Shown here: one piece after another, positions 56,813 through 64,000 of the stretch
Numbering within the stretch: position 1 is the stretch's first letter
How the letters are laid out: every line of letters starts with the position of its first letter
Source of the DNA: Botrytis cinerea B05.10
Lineage: Eukaryota; Ascomycota; Leotiomycetes; Helotiales; Sclerotiniaceae
NCBI RefSeq assembly: GCF_000143535.2
Contig: NC_037318.1
Span: 2,356,001 to 2,420,000 of the forward strand
DNA length: 64,000 nt
Direction of reading: 5' to 3'
Notes under the pieces: generated by a model
The model's database searches: none
What the model was told of the DNA's origin: nothing
Seen by the model: the letters and a program-made list of their open reading frames with translations, nothing else
Made by a program: the position numbers and the translations under genes

Positions 56813-59085
56813 ATGCCAGATTATCCAGGTCTTGGCCTTCCCTTGCGTTATGATCGACAGAAACTGTCCAACCAAAGTAGTCACTATCCGATTGCTGCCC
56901 ATGATGGCTGTTGGGGCGCAATTTCGAAATTAATCTATGTCCGAGAGCTTGCCATGATGAGCATTATGGATGGTCTCACGGATAAGGAAGATTGGCACAC
57001 GAAAGTCTTCAACGAAGAAATTGTGTCCAAGTGGCGTGCAGAAGCTCTAGCCATTCCAGATGAACAATTCTGGATGATAGCAATTCGTGACAAACAACAA
57101 ACTCGAAACAACCACGGCAAGATTAGCACGAATCATGATAACATTGACAGACGTTTAGAGGGTATCATGAACGCTAGTACTTTTGACTGTGTAAGTGGCT
57201 CTCCGCATGATACCTTCTGCTACTAACCTACTTTGAAAAGTGCATCGAGGAACTTCGAAGTAAAGCCAAGTATTATGAGAGGACCGGTGTCATTCCAACT
57301 CTTGATGCCTGCGCATCTGTTGCCAAATCGGATCATTTAGTCTCTGCGGATCTCCATAATTCTTTGTGCGAAGCTTTTGATACGCTCAAGAGTGATCAAT
57401 CTTCATCGCTTGATTGGCATCCCAACTCAGATGACATGGTTCAAGACCTTGTACACCCTTCAATGTACCCTTTAGTCCACGGTCGTAGTCGAATCATGAA
57501 GGATGAAGCCGTTGGAGTCAATGATGCCATCGAGAAATGGGCAGGAAAAGGCGAAATCATCCCATTGGGAGCGGAAATACACAGGGGGACGAGAAATACC
57601 ACCTGGGGGTACCAAGGATCCGATTCAGGACGTTATCATTATTGGTCAAACAAGTATCAATGGTTGCCTGCAAACATGGCTTTCCAAGAAGATGGAACAG
57701 TCAAATTTACCAGCTACATTAACAACATTCATCCAACCAGATACCCCGAGATTTATCGCACAATTGAAAAGTTGGTCGAGACCACTCTCCCTTTATGGGA
57801 TCAATGTCTTGCTCTTAATATCGACTACAATACAAAGCATGGTGCAGGAAGACTGCACCCTCGGTTCCCATACCCTGAAGACCCAGAGTATGTGTTTCCC
57901 CCAATTCTTTTGGGATGAGGATTTTGATTCTGACTTGATTCCAGCGATGAAAATACGGAGCATTGGAATCCTTCGGGTCCTGAGCCAGTATTTGGCCAAA
58001 AGAAATCGAGTCTCAAGACTAGTGATAAGGATGAGATAGATATCGAGGGTACTGACAATGAAATGGAAGAGGAAGAGGAAGAGGAAGATGCTGAAGAAGA
58101 ATGGAAGGAGATACGCAAACCCGTTATTCCAGAGCCTTTTTTCCAGGATATCGATTATTCAATCAAGCTCCGCCTTGCACATCAATTTCACGAGTCCGGT
58201 CTTCAAATCATTATTAAGATGGCATCCATTGAGCTTACTCCGGAAAAGCCTGAATTTCCGGCGGGTAGTTGGCATGTGAGTGAAACACTTTTATCCAAAA
58301 TAAATCTTGCGCTAATGTGATGTAAGATCGAGGGACAAATGAATGAGCACATTGCCGGTACTGCGCTCTACTACCTTGATAGTGAGAATATTACTTCGAG
58401 CGACCTCTCATTCCGTATGCAGACAAGGGAAGATATAAACAATGATCTCGAAACTGGACAGGATTCCTATTCTTGGCTAGAGCAGGTTTTTGGAACAAAT
58501 CTGGGACAAGGAAATTCCCCGTGTCTTCAAAATTATGGCAGCGTTGAAACACGTCAGGGAAGACTACTTGCTTTCCCAAACGTCTTGTAAGTTAATAACC
58601 TCGTTTTTTTTTGAATGCTGGGTGCTGACGCATAGAGAAGTCAACATAAAGTTTCGTCTTTTCGCTTAGAAGATCCTACCAAACCAGGCCATCGACGGTT
58701 CATTGCCTTATGGCTCGTAGACCCAACCTTGCGTGTCATTTCTACCGCCAACGTTCCACCGCAGCAACTTGACTGGTGGGCTGACTCTGTATTTGGAAAC
58801 ACTCCCGAGGCTCGTAGAGCAGCTATGTCGAAACTTCCTGCAGAGTTAGTAATGCTTTTGAAAGAGAGTGGCTTAAACACAGATACTTCGACCAAAGACA
58901 TGAAATTCTCCCCGGAGCTGATGGAAATGGTGCGAGAATACTTTAATGACAATGATAATCCATTGCTTATGGGAATTGAAGAGGCCAAGGAGCATAGACT
59001 CAAGCTGATGGAGGAACGTGGCGCATTTGTGACAACAACTGGAGAGGCATGGCATAATACAGGTTATAATTTCTGCGAACATTGA
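56813..59085 (+). CDS. DUF4246-family protein, possible 2-oxoglutarate/Fe(II) oxygenase, five exons, 687 aa
   Basis: Member of the fungal DUF4246 family, function unknown. Exons are 56813-57190, 57241-57887, 57945-58275, 58327-58586 and 58638-59085 (2064 bp, in frame). Family marks are the N-terminal FNEEIVSKWRAEAL segment, DWHPNSDDMVQDLVHPSMYP and the C-terminal half. An acidic linker (EMEEEEEEEDAEEE) sits near residue 385. The C-terminal half carries an arrangement like the jelly-roll oxygenases: W-His452-Ile-Glu454, then GRLLAFPNVL and His542 in SQHKV, then GHRRF (Arg558/559) followed by IALWLVDP. This resembles the HxD/E...H...R metal and 2-oxoglutarate triad; that reading is my inference. 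The last acceptor is taken at AG 58636-58637, because the AG two bases earlier leads to a stop. Confidence 0.9.
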
Positions 59086-61540
59086 GTTGATTGCCGATTT
59101 CCCAATATGAGGTTTGAGGGAAATCATTTTGCTTTAGTTGACAAACGGTTTCCATAGTGTCAAGAAGCAGTTTATAATGAAATGTATGGATGGGGTTGGA
59201 ACAAAACATTTAGCTCTTTGATTGAGTTAAAATTCCCTCGGTCAGTTTTGAATGTTTAGCGGGTTGTCGAAATCGTTCCAGCTTCTTAATGGCATGAGTT
59301 TCCAGTTTCAAAAGTACCTATTCACTTCCAAAAAATGAAAAAATTTACATGCACAAAGCAATGTAGTGTCAGGGTCAGGGTCTGGATATGTGATGCTCGA
59401 TGCGGGGATCCCCTTTCGTGTTCAATTGCGATTGGCAAGTGAAAATTGGATAAGAGTCCCATGATGTAGTAGGACTATCCCTTCTCTTTTATGAATATTA
59501 TATTCGAGTTTTCCAACGGCCCTACAGTTTTCAAAGAGTTCCTAAAAAGATAAAGTCTGAGTTTGGCATTTTATTGCACAAGTAGTTGTGAGATTGTGAT
59601 GAAGTAAGTCAAGATACCCTACCGTGTGAGACGCATGCAGGTTTCAAGAACAACCTGATGAGATTATTTCCTTGGCAATATCCAGTACTACATATGCGTG
59701 ACAGATTGGAAATGACGGCGAGCTTTAACTTTGATACGTGTTACTATTCTGTGTAGCAGATAGTGGGGTAGTACGATGGAATTGGATCTTCGCTCTGGAA
59801 GGTTGGGAGACAAGTAAAATATCGCTTAACACTTTTCGAAAAGAGAGTATGGTAATATCTACACCCCGAGGAGAATATGATCTGTATTTCTCATACGCGA
59901 ATCGTTTGCGCTTGTCTGCTTCTCTATGTCATGCACATAGATCTGAAAGTGTGTATTTTTCTGGAAGGAAAAAAAAAAAAAAAAAAGCTCGTGTAATTGT
60001 TTCCGGATCTCCGAGTTTTGATCTCGCGTCTCGGATATTTTGTCTCGCTCTTTGTTTAGCAGCAGATGGAAATTGGGAGGCATGATGTGATTCTGAACTT
60101 GCGTTCTAGAGATTTCGAAAGCGTCTGAAGTTGCTGGTTGATGATGCTTCATCTGCGGTCTGCGGAAGTTTTTCAGAAGTAGGTGGATCGGGTTTGAGTT
60201 TGAGTTTTTTTTTTGTTGAGCCCGTGATAGGATGGATGATGGTGGAGTGTTGATGGTGGTTTATATACGATTATGAGTGAGGTTTTTGTTTTTTGCCATC
60301 TTGATGATGTTTGTATGCGTTGTGAAGAATGAGTTGATTATTAGGTTGGTTATATATCTTGTGATAAGATTGAGATTGAAAAGTGGATGAGGGAAGTAAC
60401 GCTACAGGTGGTTTTATTTCCATAATTAGAATGATTTTCGACTGGGCATAGATCTTGTAGAACTGAGCTCAAAAGTTCCAAAAAATGGTTGAGAATAATA
60501 ATACTGTTCTCATTTTCATGCTCGAGTAGTATAAATTCAACACCCCTCCCCTCCTCTCTTTTCTCCTTCTTAGGCATTGTTTTGGAAGCCCCTAAGCAGG
60601 TGATCATGGGTAGACTCCAAAAATCAACCTTGATGCTTTGGTGAGGGATACACGAGGATGTATTTTTTACAAATAATGAGATGATGAGTTCTTCAGGGAA
60701 CGTCGATTGAAGAATTTTGGATTTGATGGCGGGAACTATGTGGTGACAGTGCGAAGATCTTTGCTCGGTTGTGAATGGATATGGAAACGGCAGTGAAATA
60801 AATGTATACATAACAGCAAGAATTCCATAAGCTCTTGAATCCGGACGCCGCAATATGGTAATTTTGAAGGATGAATCAATCCGGATTTGGCTTTACTATA
60901 GCAATCAGACTATTTAAAACCCATCAGTTGATGGATGAGGATTGAAACGATGGAAGCGAGATCAAATTTAGGATTTCGCTAAGAGTGATAGGAAAAGTCT
61001 AACTATAAATATGACTTACCCCAAGTATTCGGTTTGATTAGATAAGACGTTCACTACTTTAATGCTCGGCATATAAAAGATCACTGTGCTTTTCTTCTTT
61101 CCCTTTCCCTCTATTGTTTTAAATTACCTATGCTATCGCTATTCACGTGCTGGAGACGTTCTGAGGAAGTAAAAAAGTTTCAGAGCAGTTGAGGGGAAAT
61201 AATTTCATTGATATAAGCTCCGATTCCTAAGTATTATTCGAGAGTAATTGTGGAGTCGTGTTTGTCTATGAAAATTTTTTCATCGATTTCTCTTGTCTTG
61301 TGTCTTGTGACATATATAATCCGCAACCCCTATTAATCTTATCAAAAGTTCATGGTTTTTGATTCACTGCCACGCTCATGAAAGAAAGCTATGAGGCTGG
61401 GTGGAATCGCAACCGAGAGATGAAAGTTAGAAGAGAGCTAAGAATAGAGAAGCGTATAAATTTACCGCTTAGTGCAGTAGTGTACTAACAATGTGTTCTA
61501 GATCTGATTTACGAAAAAAGCATTTTTAGTAAGCCTGAAA
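59086..61540. other. Intergenic, no gene seen
   Basis: 2.45 kb between convergent genes. It holds an A-run of about 18 at 59968-59985 and a T-run near 60206. Frames at 59738-60085 (+) and 60350-60853 (-) have no domain or splice support, and the second crosses several AT-rich blocks. Confidence 0.55.
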
Positions 61541-63556
61541 CTATCTTATTTCAAACATCTGGGATGTCACTTCCCCACACTCTAAAGCCTTTCCAATCTC
61601 TCCGTTCATAAGACCATGCGAGTAACATTGGCCAACCACTGTCCAATAATCACCATGTAGTCTCAAGATATGAGGCACAGGTGACCCAGAGAGAACGCAC
61701 AATACATCACCCTTCTCTACCTGTTGGTGGCCCAGCCCAATATGTCCTTTGGAAGTGATAAAGAGTCGTCGGCCTCTGATAGCTTCTTCAAGATTCTTGT
61801 CAAACATTCTGCTTTCACGAAGCATAGACATTCTCTTGAGTTCTGTTGGTGTTGGCTTACACATGTCTTCATTGTATTCGGGGACGTGATCGTCGTAAAA
61901 CCTTTCAAGGGTATCTGATTCGGATAGAATCTTATTCATTAGTAAGGTCCGACAATACGCTTCCGTCAAAGTACCACCGGCCACGTAAGATTCTTGGTGC
62001 TTCATTGATCCTCTAGCCTGACGCAGATTCAAGATAGAAGTCTCCCAATCATCTGTGTCTAAGGTTCCCTCACTCCAACCACCTAAAGTTGTATCGCTGA
62101 TCGGTCCCCAATTAGGTGCCCATGATGAATTGGCGCTGCGAATCCTCTTTTTCCAGGAATCCCACACACCCATAATTGTACCAGAATTTTCAGATTGAGA
62201 TGCTACTAGGTGGTCGCATCGAAACCTCCGTAGCATAGTATCTTCCCACTGACCTAAAATTTCGAAATGCGAGTGCGTGTTTGCGTCCATGACTTGACCG
62301 CATGTATCGATATCGCCTACTATGACACCCCTGGCGCTCAGCACACGATCATTGTCATGGAATCTCAAATTTGAGGTTAGATCCGTTGCCGCTTTGTAGC
62401 AATACTTATCGTTATCGTATATTGTAAGTGGTCTAACTCCAAAAGAATGCTCTGCTATGAGATCCAGATCTGTGGCCCAGGACGGTGCGTCATTGCTGGA
62501 GGTACTCTCATCTCCACTGAACACGCCAAGATAATTAAAATTGCCGCTACTGAGTATATTCTTCGCAGCTTGGGTATAGACCTGAGTTCTCGATAATGTG
62601 TAGTCTGGTATGATATCGCAGCTATTTGCAAGTCCAAGAAGCCCATAGATTCTATCACGAGGGTCTGTGACTGCGATGTGAGGGCCAATTATCTCCAGAA
62701 CTTCGCTGAGTAGAAGTGACTTGTTTTCAGCAACGTTGGCTCTCGAATGAACGAGTCCTTTGATACCATATGAATATTCGTCCAACCAGTGTTCTTCGCC
62801 ACTTGTCACAGAATAACGTGTTCCACAAGACGAAGCATACCGAATGGCAAAAATCAAATCATCAAATGAGATTGAGTGTGAGCCACAATGAACAGTAGGG
62901 TTCTTCGCTAGAGCAACTTCTTGGATAATCCATAGTCTGCACCAGTAAGGATTTCTCAAAGGTTTCCAAAACTCGCATTGCAATGCGTCTCGCCACTTAT
63001 CTTTGTTCTCCGAGTCTAGATGAGGCCACTCTGTTTCACCACGCCGGGCAATCTGGCACCAATCAGCAAGTAACTTCAAGGAAGCAAAATGGTTCGAAGT
63101 GCTAGAAACAGTACTCTCAGTTTCTGCATGAGCATGCTGATCATCCCGTATTTCTCTGGCTGCAAGCTCGGGTGGACCGAGCCATATCATCACATATTTT
63201 GCCTCCTTATAGATACGACGCATTTGTTGGACCTGCATACCCCGCTCGGGGATATCTTCTTGGTTAATGCAGACTGCGTCGACCCATAGAACGCGAGTGA
63301 TTTCGGGATCCCGAAAATACCTCAATGCGCTTTCTAAATTCGTCGTCGCCATAAATACATGACCATCGACGTTAATCGGAGCACGAGCTGATGGATCTCC
63401 CCAAGTGTAGGAAAGTGCATCGTATGTAGGGTTATCATCAAGGAGACACGGAGATAAAGTGCAGTGAATAGGTTCGTCGAAGGCACCAGGCTTTATTTCG
63501 AGAACTCTGATCTCGCCATCTTTTATTGGATCATATAGATCTCTTGCGGGCGGCAT
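61541..63556 (-). CDS. HET-domain (heterokaryon incompatibility) protein, intronless, 671 aa
   Basis: HET domains in filamentous ascomycetes act in non-self recognition and can trigger regulated cell death on fusion of unlike strains. A single exon begins MPPARDLYDPIKDGEIRV. Conserved blocks are all present in residues 40-130: YDALSYTWGDP, LWVDAVCINQEDIPERG and MRRIYKEAKYVMIWLGP. The family block DPRDRIYGLLGLA follows near residue 305. The C-terminal part includes GRRLFITSKGHIGLGH and GDVLCVLSGSPVPHILR, the usual end block of this subfamily (HET plus C-terminal conserved region). There is no NACHT, ankyrin or WD repeat. No partner allele or second HET gene lies nearby. Confidence 0.95.
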   Translation of the reverse strand: MPPARDLYDPIKDGEIRVLEIKPGAFDEPIHCTLSPCLLDDNPTYDALSYTWGDPSARAPINVDGHVFMATTNLESALRYFRDPEITRVLWVDAVCINQEDIPERGMQVQQMRRIYKEAKYVMIWLGPPELAAREIRDDQHAHAETESTVSSTSNHFASLKLLADWCQIARRGETEWPHLDSENKDKWRDALQCEFWKPLRNPYWCRLWIIQEVALAKNPTVHCGSHSISFDDLIFAIRYASSCGTRYSVTSGEEHWLDEYSYGIKGLVHSRANVAENKSLLLSEVLEIIGPHIAVTDPRDRIYGLLGLANSCDIIPDYTLSRTQVYTQAAKNILSSGNFNYLGVFSGDESTSSNDAPSWATDLDLIAEHSFGVRPLTIYDNDKYCYKAATDLTSNLRFHDNDRVLSARGVIVGDIDTCGQVMDANTHSHFEILGQWEDTMLRRFRCDHLVASQSENSGTIMGVWDSWKKRIRSANSSWAPNWGPISDTTLGGWSEGTLDTDDWETSILNLRQARGSMKHQESYVAGGTLTEAYCRTLLMNKILSESDTLERFYDDHVPEYNEDMCKPTPTELKRMSMLRESRMFDKNLEEAIRGRRLFITSKGHIGLGHQQVEKGDVLCVLSGSPVPHILRLHGDYWTVVGQCYSHGLMNGEIGKALECGEVTSQMFEIR

Positions 63557-64000
63557 TTTATTATAAACTATCTGAAAGTAAGCATTCTGTAAAGAAACAT
63601 CACTGAAGAGACCTTAGATATGTGTTATTGGCACTTTGACTGACTCAGTTGAAGAACCTTTGAAATATAAACTGGGCCAATACTGCAACGTCAAATATTC
63701 GTGCTGAAATTTGGGGATTTAAATATAGACTAGATATAAGAGGGATCTTCAAGTTCATAAGTTATATAAGAGCAGTCGTACCTTGGGAATTCTTATATGT
63801 TCGAATGAGAGCCGCATCTACGTAAGTCTGACATGTACCCGCCCCACTTTACTCATGCACATGCACCTACGCCACAAACCAATACACGAACATTTTTTCG
63901 AAAAAAATCCAACTTTTCATTTCAATCATTATGGCCATAAAAAGAATGGCATTCTCATTCAATCTTCGATTCAATGGGAAGTTGATTAGAATTATTTCGA
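63557..64000. other. Right end: HET gene promoter, no other gene seen
   Basis: 444 bp of AT-rich DNA upstream of the HET start. A short plus-strand frame at 63783-63989 has no support. Confidence 0.5.

Noticed and set aside
60350..60853. 167-codon minus-strand frame
   Set aside because: Crosses AT-rich non-coding DNA, has no domain, and lies in the 3' flank region between convergent genes.

Overview
This window looks like nuclear DNA of a filamentous ascomycete (Pezizomycotina). It has short (about 50-130 bp) introns with GTA/GTG donors, CTAAC-type branch sites and TAG/CAG acceptors. It carries several P450s, two AA9 lytic polysaccharide monooxygenases, a HET-domain gene, a PTH11/SAT4-like rhodopsin-domain protein and low-complexity TC-rich leaders. 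The PAN3 and AA9 proteins and the expanded P450 and LPMO content suggest Leotiomycetes (Helotiales, Botrytis/Sclerotinia-like). That placement is inference from family resemblance, not from a search.

Layout. 0-15 kb is an accessory metabolic block: P450-1 (-), a rhodopsin-domain membrane protein (-), P450-2 (-) sharing a divergent promoter with a 14-TM MFS exporter (+), an 86-aa membrane microprotein (-) and P450-3 (+). No terpene cyclase, PKS, NRPS or DMATS lies inside the window. 15-21 kb is gene-poor and repeat-rich: a 515-bp mariner-type MITE, a second 172-bp inverted-repeat element and an orphan lysine-rich gene. 21-31 kb holds two AA9 LPMO genes pointing away from each other, with a disordered-protein gene between them. 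31-36.4 kb is a gene graveyard: a broken SNF2-family helicase (-) and a long decayed plus-strand frame whose internal stops are all TGA. 36-49 kb is mostly non-coding and low complexity. It holds an orphan basic protein, a 1042-aa coiled-coil protein built on 90-bp repeats, and the relic of an NLR-like N-terminal domain. 49.8-59.1 kb is conserved housekeeping: a UBX-domain FAF2/UBXD8-like ERAD protein, PAN3 of the Pan2-Pan3 deadenylase, and a DUF4246 protein. 61.5-63.6 kb is a HET-domain gene.

How the parts relate. The first block could act together: P450 oxidation of a lipophilic scaffold made elsewhere, with export by the MFS protein. The two AA9 enzymes act outside the cell on cellulose-like polysaccharides. 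The HET gene and the NLR-like relic belong to fungal self/non-self recognition. For most multi-exon genes I rebuilt the exon joins by hand, and the joined reading frames close without a remainder. This supports the gene models more strongly than single open frames would.

No clearly new multi-gene system is visible. The best leads are the TGA-only decayed frame at 34.6-35.9 kb, the HxE...H...R pattern in the DUF4246 protein that suggests a 2-oxoglutarate/Fe(II) oxygenase fold, and the 1.24-kb PAN3 intron holding an in-frame alternative N-terminus.
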